DNA of 12,535 bases, from NCBI GenBank assembly GCA_028275195.1, contig JAPWVC010000031.1, positions 1 through 12,535 on the forward strand, written 5' to 3'. The stretch comes from Candidatus Acetothermia bacterium. GTDB lineage: Bacteria > Bipolaricaulota > Bipolaricaulia > RBG-16-55-9 > JANLFV01. Shown in pieces: positions 1 through 5,816 of this stretch. How positions within the stretch are numbered: the first letter of the stretch is position 1; every line of letters starts with the position of its first letter. The notes under the pieces are model-generated. The model saw only the letters and a program-made list of their open reading frames with translations. It had not been told where the DNA came from and made no database searches. The position numbers and the translations under genes are program-made.

Positions 1-220
1 CCTCTCGCACCCGCTCCTTCAGCTTGAGCCCGACTGAGTCCCCCGGGCCAGCTCGCTCGACCGGCTTCCCTTCGATTTGCATCGACTCCACGAGCTGCTC
101 GAAATCTGTGGTTGCGCCCTTGATCTTGATCCGGTCCCCGAGCTTGAGCTCCCCGGAGAGCGTAATCGCCCCCACGCCGATCCTAGAGAAGTAGTGAGTC
201 ACCTTCCCGACCTCTTCCAT
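1..220 (-). CDS. Translation elongation factor-like protein (domain II beta-barrel), 3' end cut by window edge
   Basis: The 73 visible residues begin MEEVGKVTHYFSRIGVGAI and continue with a LKLGDRIKIKG turn and an SMQIEGKPV segment. This pattern belongs to the small stand-alone proteins that resemble domain II of EF-Tu/IF-2/SelB GTPases. There is no GTPase domain, and the family is usually only about 80-90 residues long, so little is probably missing. The family's biochemical role is not established; an RNA- or protein-binding beta-barrel is the usual inference. The ATG at 218-220 was chosen because an AGGAAGGAG-type ribosome binding site lies just upstream. It has its own promoter (255-283) and is probably not part of the redox operon to its right. 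The identification rests on remembered family sequence and is fairly firm; the function is open. Confidence 0.75.
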   Translation of the reverse strand, partial: MEEVGKVTHYFSRIGVGAITLSGELKLGDRIKIKGATTDFEQLVESMQIEGKPVERAGPGDSVGLKLKERVRE

Positions 221-254
221 ACTCCTTCCTCCCTTAAGAAAACTGGCCTCTCAC

Positions 255-283
255 ATTATTAAGCATGCGGAGAAGAGGATCAA
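255..283 (-). promoter_or_regulatory. Probable sigma70-type promoter for the elongation factor-like gene
   Basis: Read on the minus strand, TTGATC (283-278) is followed after exactly 17 bases by AATAAT (260-255), a 5 of 6 match to the -10 consensus. Transcription would start near 248, leaving a leader of about 28 bases before the ATG at 220. It lies in the 77-base gap between the end of the rubredoxin reductase-like gene and the start of the small gene. No convincing terminator with a T-run separates the two. Confidence 0.6.
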
Positions 284-297
284 GGCCGTAAGGCGGC

Positions 298-1482
298 TCA
301 CAGCCCCTTGAGGTCGAATTCGTCCGCGAGGAGGGCCTCCTCATATCCGGAGAGGTCCTGCCCTGAAGCGATCAGCCTGGCGAGTTGGGCGGCATTCTCC
401 CTCGTCCCCAGGAGGATCGCGCCCACGAGCCTCCCCTCCTTGAAGACCAGCTTCTTGTAGGTTCCGTGCGCCTCATCGACTAATCGGAGCTCTTTGTAGC
501 CCCCATCCTGAGCGGAGAAGAGGTCGAGCCCGCTCACCTTGAGAGTGTTCGAGGGGACTGTCCCGCGATAGCTGGCCTCCTGGCCAACGATGTTCAGGGC
601 CGCGACCTTTGCCTGCTCCAGCGCCGCGGGGATGATCCCGTAGACCTTCCCCTCGAACTCCGCGGCATCACCAGCGGCGTAGATCCCTGGCACGCTCGTC
701 TGGAGGCGCTCATCGACGATGATCCCCTTATTCACTGCCAGCCCCGCCGCCCGGGCCAGGCTGCACTCCGGCTCGATCCCGGCCGCGACCAGGACGAAAT
801 CCCCCGCGATGAGCCGCCCATCGGCCAATTCGACCCCCCGGGCCCCTTCCAGGATCGCGGCGGACCGGGCTTCGGTGACCACCTCCACCCCCTTCTCCCG
901 GAGGAGCCTCATCAGGAGCTCGCCCCCCTGGCGGTCGAGCTGGCGGGAGAGGGGCCAGCTCTGCCGCTCGAGGACCAAGGGGCGGACCCCAGTGGAGGCG
1001 GCCAGGGCCGAGGCGGCCTCCAGGCCGAGGAAGCCCCCGCCGAGGACCACCATTCTCTTGGCCGCCCTTGCCCTCTCTCGAAGCCTCAGGGCATCGGCGA
1101 GGGTCCGGAGGGTGAAGACCCCCTCCTGGGTGATCCCCGGGACCGCGGGGAGGGCCGCCCTGGCCCCGGTGGCGAGGAGGAGCCGGTCGTAGCTGACCCG
1201 CTTCCCGCCCCTGAGCCTGAGCTCGCCTCGCTTCGGGTCAAGCTCCTCGACCGGGCTCGCCAGGTGGACCTTGATCCCCCGCTCGCGATACCACCGCTCA
1301 TCGTAGAGGAAGGCCTGCTCCGGCCCGATCCGCCCGGCCAACAGCTCGATCAATTGCGGCCGGGGGTAGTAATGCCAATCCTCGGCGGTGTAGATCTCGA
1401 TCTCCGCTTCAGGGCAGCCCTCGCGGATCGCCCGCGCGGCGGTGACCCCGGCGACCCCGTTCCCGACGATGACGACTCTCAC
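298..1482 (-). CDS. NAD(P)H:rubredoxin oxidoreductase-like FAD/NAD(P) flavoprotein
   Basis: The 394-residue protein is a two-dinucleotide-fold pyridine nucleotide-disulfide oxidoreductase without the CxxxxC redox pair. The FAD site is VIVGNGVAGVTAA (about residues 4-16), with the second FAD element LLLATGARAALPAVPG (101-116). The NAD(P) site is VVLGGGFLGLEAA (145-157), and the late FAD motif is GIYAAGDAAEF (267-277). The C-terminal segment TLKVSGLDLFSA (313-324) is like that of Pyrococcus NROR as I recall it. Such enzymes pass electrons from NAD(P)H to rubredoxin, which in anaerobes feeds superoxide reductase, rubrerythrin and flavodiiron proteins. The GTG start shares GTGA with the stop of the upstream rubredoxin gene, so the two are probably translationally coupled and work as a pair. 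Nitrite-reductase-like or ferredoxin-reductase-like substrates are possible alternatives, but the rubredoxin neighbour favours NROR. Confidence 0.85.
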   Translation of the reverse strand: MRVVIVGNGVAGVTAARAIREGCPEAEIEIYTAEDWHYYPRPQLIELLAGRIGPEQAFLYDERWYRERGIKVHLASPVEELDPKRGELRLRGGKRVSYDRLLLATGARAALPAVPGITQEGVFTLRTLADALRLRERARAAKRMVVLGGGFLGLEAASALAASTGVRPLVLERQSWPLSRQLDRQGGELLMRLLREKGVEVVTEARSAAILEGARGVELADGRLIAGDFVLVAAGIEPECSLARAAGLAVNKGIIVDERLQTSVPGIYAAGDAAEFEGKVYGIIPAALEQAKVAALNIVGQEASYRGTVPSNTLKVSGLDLFSAQDGGYKELRLVDEAHGTYKKLVFKEGRLVGAILLGTRENAAQLARLIASGQDLSGYEEALLADEFDLKGL

Positions 1483-1640
1483 TCGAGCTTCTCAAACATC
1501 TCTTTCCCTGCCCCGCAGACCGGGCAGACCCAATCCTCCGGGAGGTCCTCGAACGGGGTCCCCGCATCGATCCCGCCGTCGGGATCGCCCTTCTCCGGAT
1601 CGTAGATGTAGCCGCAGACGGTGCATTGCCACTTCTCCAT
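1479..1640 (-). CDS. Rubredoxin, 53 residues
   Basis: A small iron protein with the two rubredoxin knuckles CTVCGY (Cys6, Cys9) and CPVCG (Cys39, Cys42), which hold one Fe(Cys)4 centre, plus the expected aromatic residues Tyr11, Tyr13 and Trp37. The 53-residue length is standard. An upstream in-frame ATG at 1661 would add seven residues (MRMRRKT), but the AGGAGG at 1652-1647 lies inside that extension and sits 6 bases before the ATG at 1640, so the shorter start is preferred. The gene begins 21 bases after the korB stop and overlaps the start of the rubredoxin reductase-like gene by 4 bases. It is the probable one-electron carrier for the superoxide reductase, rubrerythrins and flavodiiron protein encoded to the right in this window. 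Confidence 0.95.
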   Translation of the reverse strand: MEKWQCTVCGYIYDPEKGDPDGGIDAGTPFEDLPEDWVCPVCGAGKEMFEKLE

Positions 1641-1646
1641 CGTCTT

Positions 1647-1652
1647 CCTCCT
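1647..1652 (-). promoter_or_regulatory. Ribosome binding site that fixes the rubredoxin start
   Basis: AGGAGG on the minus strand, 6 bases before the ATG at 1640-1638. It lies within the longer open frame that starts at 1661, which argues against that longer start. Confidence 0.75.
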
Positions 1653-1661
1653 CATTCTCAT

Positions 1662-2525
1662 TCACAGTAATTCCGCTTTCAGGGCCTCGAACTCCTCGAG
1701 CGAGGGCCGGAGCGGGCGCTCGACCAGTGGGCCCTCCCGCAGCGCCGGGAAGGACTCCTCATGGGTCGGCCGCTCCTCCTCGTAGAAGAGGCCGATCGGG
1801 ATCCGCTCGCCCCACTCAAACGCTCTTCGGAAGGCCGCGAGCCGATCGTGCGGGTCATGGTCAGTCTCCTCGAGGCGGTAGACCCGCTCGTTGTAGAACT
1901 CGTAAGTGTTGACCCGATTGAAGGTCACGCACGGCTGGAGGATGTCGATCAGCGCATAGCCCTTGTGTTGCACACCCCGGACGATCAGGCTCGTGAGGTG
2001 CTTCAGGTCGCCGACATAGCCCCGCGCGACGAAGCTCGCTCCGGCGGCGATGGCGACCGCTAGGGGGTTGAACCCTAGCTCGACCGACCCTTCGGGCGAG
2101 GTGACCGTGAGAGAGCCTTGCTCCGAGGTCGGGGAATACTGCCCTTTGGTGAGGCCGTAGATCCGGTTGTCCTCCACGAGGTGGGTGATATCAGGATTTC
2201 GGCGGCAGGCGTGCAAGAGGTGGTTCCCCCCGATCCCGTAGCTATCGCCATCCCCGGCCACAACTAAAACGGTCAGAGCGTGATTGGCCAGCTTGGCCGC
2301 GGTCGCGATCGGGAGGGCTCGGCCGTGGATCCCGTGGAAGCCGTTGACTCGCATGTAGTGTGGCAATTTACTCCCGCAGCCGATCCCGGAGACGATGAGG
2401 GCCCGGTGGGGCGGGATCTCCAGCTCCGCCAGGGCGTTCTTGACCGCCGCTAAGATGCCCCAATCGCCGCACCCGGGGCACCAGGTCGGCTTCTCCCGGC
2501 CTTGGTAGAGCCTGAGGTCAAGCAC
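1662..2525 (-). CDS. korB: 2-oxoacid:ferredoxin oxidoreductase beta subunit (thiamine diphosphate and 4Fe-4S binding)
   Basis: At 287 residues this is the normal length for the PorB/KorB beta subunit. The visible marks are WCPGCGD (15-21), GIGCGSK (47-53), the thiamine diphosphate motif beginning GDGD (91-94) and completed by DNRIYGLTKGQ (119-129), and QPC at 197-199. Cys16, Cys19, Cys50 and Cys199 match the four cluster ligands known from the two-subunit archaeal enzymes. With the alpha subunit it oxidatively decarboxylates a 2-oxoacid in the presence of CoA and reduces ferredoxin. Substrate (2-oxoglutarate, pyruvate or broader) cannot be settled from sequence by eye. The GTG start at 2525 overlaps the korA stop by 8 bases, and a GGGGGTG site within the end of korA could serve as its ribosome binding site. 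No separate delta (ferredoxin-like) subunit gene is present in the operon. Confidence 0.92.
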   Translation of the reverse strand: MLDLRLYQGREKPTWCPGCGDWGILAAVKNALAELEIPPHRALIVSGIGCGSKLPHYMRVNGFHGIHGRALPIATAAKLANHALTVLVVAGDGDSYGIGGNHLLHACRRNPDITHLVEDNRIYGLTKGQYSPTSEQGSLTVTSPEGSVELGFNPLAVAIAAGASFVARGYVGDLKHLTSLIVRGVQHKGYALIDILQPCVTFNRVNTYEFYNERVYRLEETDHDPHDRLAAFRRAFEWGERIPIGLFYEEERPTHEESFPALREGPLVERPLRPSLEEFEALKAELL

Positions 2526-4296
2526 CGCTCTTCACCCCCTCTAGCTCCCCCAGCTTCTCGAGGATATACCCCGGGGAGAATGGGAGCCCATCGTATTTTG
2601 AGATCAGCCCTTCGACCTTGATCCCGGTCTCTTGGCGGATCAGCCCAGCGAGCTGGCCGGTGTAGTTCCCCTCGACGGCGATCAGTCGCCTAGCCCGGGC
2701 TAGGATCTCGGCCGCCCCTTCGGGGAAGGGCCAGACGGCCCGGAAGTGGACCAGCCCGGCCCGCCGGCCTTGGGAATTGAGCCGCTCGACCGCCTCCCGG
2801 AGCGGGCCGAGGGTCGAGCCCCAGGCCACGAAGGTCAGCTCCGTCTCCTCTAGCTCAGGATCGGGGCCGAAGGCCACCGGCGGAGGAAGCTCTCGGCGAG
2901 CCAGCTCGAGCTTCCTCAGCCTCTTCTCCACCATCTTCCGGCGGAGGGCGGGGTCCTCGGTGATCCGCCCGTCCTCGGCATGCTCGTCCCCGGTGGCGAC
3001 ATAGACGGCCTTAGGATGGCCTGGGACGGCCCGGGGCGAAATCCCCGTCTCGGTGAAACGGAAGCGCTTGTAGTCCTCGAGCCTCTCCAGTTTCTCCGGG
3101 GTGAGGAGCTCGCCGCGGTCGATCTCGACCTTCTCCAGGTCCAATCGGTCCGGCTCGACCGTCCGGAGCGAGGTCCCCAAGAAGTGGTCGCTCAGGATGA
3201 TCACCGGACACTGGTAGCGCTCGGCGAGGTTGAAGGCCTCCGCTCCGGCGAGGAAGGCCTCCTCCGCATCCCCCGGGGTCAGGACGATCCGGGGGAACTC
3301 CCCCTGGGAGGCGTGGAGGACGAACAGAAGATCCCCTTGTTCGGTCTTGGTCGGGAGGCCGGTGGACGGCCCCGGCCGCTGGCCCTCGACGATCACTATT
3401 GGTGTCTCGGTCATCCCCGCCAGGCCGAGGGCCTCGACCATGAGCGAGAAGCCCCCGCCGGAGGTAGCGCACATCGCCCGGAGACCCATGTGTGCGGCCC
3501 CGATGGCCATGGTGATCGCGGCGATCTCGTCCTCCGTCTGCTTGAAGACCAATCCCAAGCGCCCGGCATGGGCGGCGAACCACTCCAAGATCCCCGTCGT
3601 GGGGGTCATGGGGTAGGCCGCGAGGAACTTGCACCCCGCGGCGACGGCCCCGAGGCAGATCGCCGTGTTCCCCGAGAGGACCAGCCTCCTCGGGCCCGGG
3701 AGCTCGCGCAGCTCATATCCGAAGTCGGCGGCATACCGCTGCTGGGCATACTCATAGGCCGCGCGCACGACCGCTAAGTTCGCCTTAACGATCTGGGGGC
3801 CCTTGACTTTGAAGTTATCTTCGATGACGGACTCGAGGTGCTCCAGCTTGTAATTGGTGATCCCCGCGGCGGCCCCCAAGGCCGCGGTGTTGAGCATCAC
3901 CCGGCTCCCGCCCTCCTCGAGGGCGATCTTGGCGAGCGGGAGATGAAAGAGCTTGACCCCGCGGTCCGCTAGGGGGGCCTCTTCCAGCTTCAGCTCCGCG
4001 TCGGCGATGATCCCCCCGCCGGGGACTAGCTCGGGGAGGTGGCGCGCGACCGCCTCGGCGGTGAGGGCCAGGAGGAGCTCGATCTCGTCAGTATGGGAGT
4101 AGATCGGCCGCTCGGCGACCCGGATCTGGAAGAAGTTGTGCCCTCCGCGGATCCGGGACATATAGTCCTGGTAGGCGAAGATGTGAAGTCCACCGCGGGC
4201 GAGGGCCTTGGCGAACCCTGCCCCGCTCGACTCTACTCCTTGGCCGGCCTCCCCGCCGATCTTGAAGCTGAGCCGGTTGATGACCTTTTCGGCCAT
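2518..4296 (-). CDS. korA: 2-oxoacid:ferredoxin oxidoreductase alpha subunit, gamma-alpha fusion
   Basis: The 592-residue protein fuses two subunits. Residues 1 to about 190 are the gamma domain (GGEAGQGVESSG at 14-25, MSRIRGGHNFFQIRV at 46-60). From about 205 comes the alpha pyrimidine-binding domain, with YPMTPTT (228-234), QTEDEIAAITMAIGAAHMG (253-271), ATSGGGFSLM (277-286) and GPSTGLPTKTEQGD (309-322). This matches the family of 2-oxoacid:acceptor oxidoreductase alpha subunits with a fused N-terminal gamma domain, partner of the beta subunit encoded immediately downstream. It catalyses CoA-dependent 2-oxoacid oxidation with ferredoxin as acceptor in the cytoplasm. The motif is YPMTP rather than the YPITP usual in many relatives, a mild change. 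The ATG at 4296 has no strong ribosome binding site and lies 5 bases after the stop of the zinc-ribbon gene, so coupled translation is likely. Confidence 0.92.
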   Translation of the reverse strand: MAEKVINRLSFKIGGEAGQGVESSGAGFAKALARGGLHIFAYQDYMSRIRGGHNFFQIRVAERPIYSHTDEIELLLALTAEAVARHLPELVPGGGIIADAELKLEEAPLADRGVKLFHLPLAKIALEEGGSRVMLNTAALGAAAGITNYKLEHLESVIEDNFKVKGPQIVKANLAVVRAAYEYAQQRYAADFGYELRELPGPRRLVLSGNTAICLGAVAAGCKFLAAYPMTPTTGILEWFAAHAGRLGLVFKQTEDEIAAITMAIGAAHMGLRAMCATSGGGFSLMVEALGLAGMTETPIVIVEGQRPGPSTGLPTKTEQGDLLFVLHASQGEFPRIVLTPGDAEEAFLAGAEAFNLAERYQCPVIILSDHFLGTSLRTVEPDRLDLEKVEIDRGELLTPEKLERLEDYKRFRFTETGISPRAVPGHPKAVYVATGDEHAEDGRITEDPALRRKMVEKRLRKLELARRELPPPVAFGPDPELEETELTFVAWGSTLGPLREAVERLNSQGRRAGLVHFRAVWPFPEGAAEILARARRLIAVEGNYTGQLAGLIRQETGIKVEGLISKYDGLPFSPGYILEKLGELEGVKSGA

Positions 4297-4301
4297 TCGG
4301 G

Positions 4302-4589
4302 CTACTTCTCGACCAGCCCGGTCCGGGGCTGATACTCCGGGAGGCGCTCGACCCGGCAGCGGCGCGGGAAGGCGAAGTAGGTGCAGCGCGAGCCGGGGGC
4401 ATTGTTGAGCACGAAGTATCGACAGATGGGGATGCCATAGCGCAGCTCGATCTCGATCGCGCGCCCCTCGCAGCGGCAGCGCACTGCCTCTTCTCGCTCC
4501 TCGCGGAGCTCCCCGCCGCAGAGGGGGCAGGTCCCGACCGGCTCATCGCTGTAGAAGATTGCCTTGCACGCAGTGCAACGGAGCTTCAT
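4302..4589 (-). CDS. Small cysteine-rich zinc-ribbon protein of unknown function
   Basis: The 95-residue protein has an N-terminal ribbon CTAC (Cys5, Cys8) plus CPLCGG (Cys21, Cys24), the usual spacing for a zinc or iron knuckle pair. The C-terminal half adds CRC (Cys38, Cys40), Cys56, Cys69 and Cys78, giving nine cysteines in all. I do not recognise the C-terminal half. The nine cysteines could hold one Zn plus a second metal or Fe-S site, or be redox active. Its ATG lies in an ATGA overlap with the nitroreductase stop, and korA follows 5 bases later, so it is firmly inside the operon. A rubredoxin-like electron carrier, or an accessory or regulatory protein for the oxidoreductase, are both possible; neither is shown. 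The upstream GGAAGGAGG supports the start. Confidence 0.8.
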   Translation of the reverse strand: MKLRCTACKAIFYSDEPVGTCPLCGGELREEREEAVRCRCEGRAIEIELRYGIPICRYFVLNNAPGSRCTYFAFPRRCRVERLPEYQPRTGLVEK

Positions 4590-5167
4590 CTCTGCCCCTC
4601 CTTCCCGCCATAGCGGTCGTAATGGACCAGCTCGGCCAGCTCCTTCCGCTCGCTTTGGTCCTTGTAGGCGGGGAAGCCAACCGGGAGGACAGCGATCACG
4701 CGGTGCTCCTCGGGGATACCCAAGAGCTTCTTAATTCTAGCCTCCGGGGTCCCCCGCCCGCCCCGAGGACTGTAGACCCCGGCCCAGTAGCTCGCCAGGC
4801 CGAGGCTGTGGGCCGCGAGGGCCATGTTCTGCGCCGCCGCGGTCCCGGCCTCGACATAGTGCTGCGGGTCCTTCCATGGATCGACGACTATCACGATCGC
4901 CAGCGGGGCCTCGCCGAGTCCGGCCTTGCTGATCGCGACCTTCCCGCGCTTGGCGATGGCGATCCTTTGGACCAGGCTGTTCAGCTCGGCCAGGAGCCCC
5001 TCCTCCCGGACCACGATGAACTCCCAGGGCTGGGAGTTGGCAAATGAGGGGGCCCACCGCCCGGCCTCGAGGATCGCCTGGACCTGCTCTTCCGGCACCG
5101 GCTTCTGCTCGAACCTTAGGATGCTCCTCCGTTCCCTTATGGCTTTTAAGACCTCATTCTCCGGCAC
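4586..5167 (-). CDS. Nitroreductase-family FMN-dependent oxidoreductase
   Basis: The 193-residue protein has the nitroreductase fold signature: an RRSILRF motif near the N terminus (residues 13-19, FMN phosphate binding), then APSFANSQPWEFIVV (about 39-53), and a C-terminal VGFPAY element (about 163-168). Members use NAD(P)H and FMN to reduce nitro compounds, quinones, flavins or other acceptors; the physiological substrate cannot be read from sequence. It is the first gene of the operon that continues with a zinc-ribbon protein, korAB, rubredoxin and the rubredoxin reductase-like gene. The GTG start at 5167 is supported by AAGGAGGT five to seven bases upstream, and a near-ideal promoter and palindrome lie just before it. 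In a redox-defence setting it may act as an NAD(P)H-dependent reductase feeding small carriers, which is inference only. Confidence 0.88.
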   Translation of the reverse strand: MPENEVLKAIRERRSILRFEQKPVPEEQVQAILEAGRWAPSFANSQPWEFIVVREEGLLAELNSLVQRIAIAKRGKVAISKAGLGEAPLAIVIVVDPWKDPQHYVEAGTAAAQNMALAAHSLGLASYWAGVYSPRGGRGTPEARIKKLLGIPEEHRVIAVLPVGFPAYKDQSERKELAELVHYDRYGGKEGQR

Positions 5168-5189
5168 GCTCGACCTCCTTGTCAGGCCG

Positions 5190-5204
5190 ATTAGCTTCGC
5201 TAAT
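5190..5204. promoter_or_regulatory. Candidate repressor operator, perfect 6-3-6 palindrome
   Basis: ATTAGC-TTC-GCTAAT is a perfect inverted repeat with 6-base arms and a 3-base centre. On the minus strand it covers the last two bases of the -10 element (5208-5203) and the expected start site near 5196, the classic place for a repressor to block initiation. Its 15-base size equals that of Fur/PerR boxes, and a perR gene is in this window. The arms do not match the Bacillus PerR box well, so the cognate regulator is uncertain. Confidence 0.6.
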
Positions 5205-5231
5205 TTTATGGAGACCCCCCAGCGGTGTCAA
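5203..5231 (-). promoter_or_regulatory. Strong sigma70-type promoter for the nitroreductase-kor-rubredoxin operon
   Basis: On the minus strand TTGACA (5231-5226, perfect -35) is followed after 17 bases by TAAAAT (5208-5203, 5 of 6 with the -10 consensus). The predicted start near 5196 leaves a leader of about 30 bases with AAGGAGGT before the GTG at 5167. In this GC-rich background the match is unlikely to be chance. The -10 and start overlap the palindrome at 5190-5204. Confidence 0.8.
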
Positions 5232-5234
5232 ACT

Positions 5235-5264
5235 TTGCCGGGGAAGCCCATTCCAGCTTAAGAT
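5235..5264 (+). promoter_or_regulatory. Candidate promoter for the plus-strand rubrerythrin-like gene
   Basis: TTGCCG (5235-5240) and TAAGAT (5259-5264) are separated by 18 bases, each matching its consensus at about four of six positions. Transcription would start near 5271, inside the inverted repeat that follows. The -35 elements of the two divergent promoters lie back to back, 3 bases apart. This one is weaker than its divergent neighbour. Confidence 0.45.
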
Positions 5265-5267
5265 AGT

Positions 5268-5290
5268 CCTTACCCTAGGCTGGGGTAAGG
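5268..5290 (+). repeat. Perfect 8-base inverted repeat at the start of the rubrerythrin-like transcript
   Basis: CCTTACCC (5268-5275) and GGGTAAGG (5283-5290) are perfect inverted copies separated by 7 bases. The repeat begins 4 bases after the candidate -10 and ends 22 bases before the ATG. It could be an operator read as DNA, or a 5' hairpin in the mRNA that affects stability or translation. It is not followed by a T-run, so it does not look like a terminator. Confidence 0.5.
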
Positions 5291-5312
5291 CCAGCCGAGT
5301 CGGAAGGCCAAG

Positions 5313-5816
5313 ATGGGCGAGCGGACGAGGAAGAACCTCTTCGAGGCATTCGTGGGCGAGGCCAAGGCCCACATCCGGCTCCAGGCCTTCGCCGAGCGCG
5401 CCGAGAGGGACGGCTTCCCTCAAGTGGCGAAGCTCTTCCGAGCGATCGCCGAGGCCGAGCGGGTCCATGCGCTGAACCATCTGCGGCTGCTCGGCGAGGC
5501 CGCGATCAAGAGCACTGAAGAGAACCTCGAATACTCCTTCAATCAAGAGCGGACCGTCAACTCGGTCTATTACCCCCAGTTCATCAAGGTCGCCGAGGAA
5601 GAGGGCGACCGGGCTGCGGCGCTCAGCTTCACCCACGCCATGGATGTGGAGGCCGTGCACGGCGAGCTATACGAGAAGGCGATGCGGAAACTCCTCCGGG
5701 ACGAGGTCGGGGACTACTATGTCTGCCAAGTCTGCGGCTATGTCGCGGATAATGTCCTGCCTGATCGCTGCCCCATCTGCGGCGCAAAGCGGGAGATGTT
5801 CAGAAAGGTCAGCTAG
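5313..5816 (+). CDS. Rubrerythrin-like protein with an altered diiron site and C-terminal rubredoxin domain
   Basis: The 167-residue protein has a ferritin-like four-helix domain (about 1-130) and a rubredoxin domain with CQVCGY (Cys138, Cys141) and CPICG (Cys153, Cys156). Diiron ligands Glu16, the ERVH pair (Glu49, His52) and the EAVH pair (Glu113, His116) are present. In the segment where rubrerythrins read ExxEMYP, this protein reads VNSVYYP (82-88), so Val82 and Val85 stand where two iron-binding glutamates are expected. Classical rubrerythrin reduces hydrogen peroxide with electrons from rubredoxin; this version may have one iron site missing or reshaped and a different activity. It is the only plus-strand gene here, with its own promoter region, and its stop overlaps the lpdA stop on the other strand. 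A GGAAGG site precedes the ATG. Confidence 0.85.
   Translation: MGERTRKNLFEAFVGEAKAHIRLQAFAERAERDGFPQVAKLFRAIAEAERVHALNHLRLLGEAAIKSTEENLEYSFNQERTVNSVYYPQFIKVAEEEGDRAAALSFTHAMDVEAVHGELYEKAMRKLLRDEVGDYYVCQVCGYVADNVLPDRCPICGAKREMFRKVS

Noticed and set aside
284..300. Possible terminator after the rubredoxin reductase-like gene
   Set aside because: Only a 4-base-pair GCCG/CGGC stem with a 5-base loop is seen and there is no T-run.
1641..1661. Longer rubredoxin start at the ATG at 1661
   Set aside because: The AGGAGG site lies inside this extension at a good distance from the ATG at 1640, and the shorter protein has the normal 53-residue length.
2980..3777. Plus-strand open frame of 265 codons opposite korA
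   Set aside because: It is a mirror of the korA codon pattern, with no ribosome binding site or recognisable domain.
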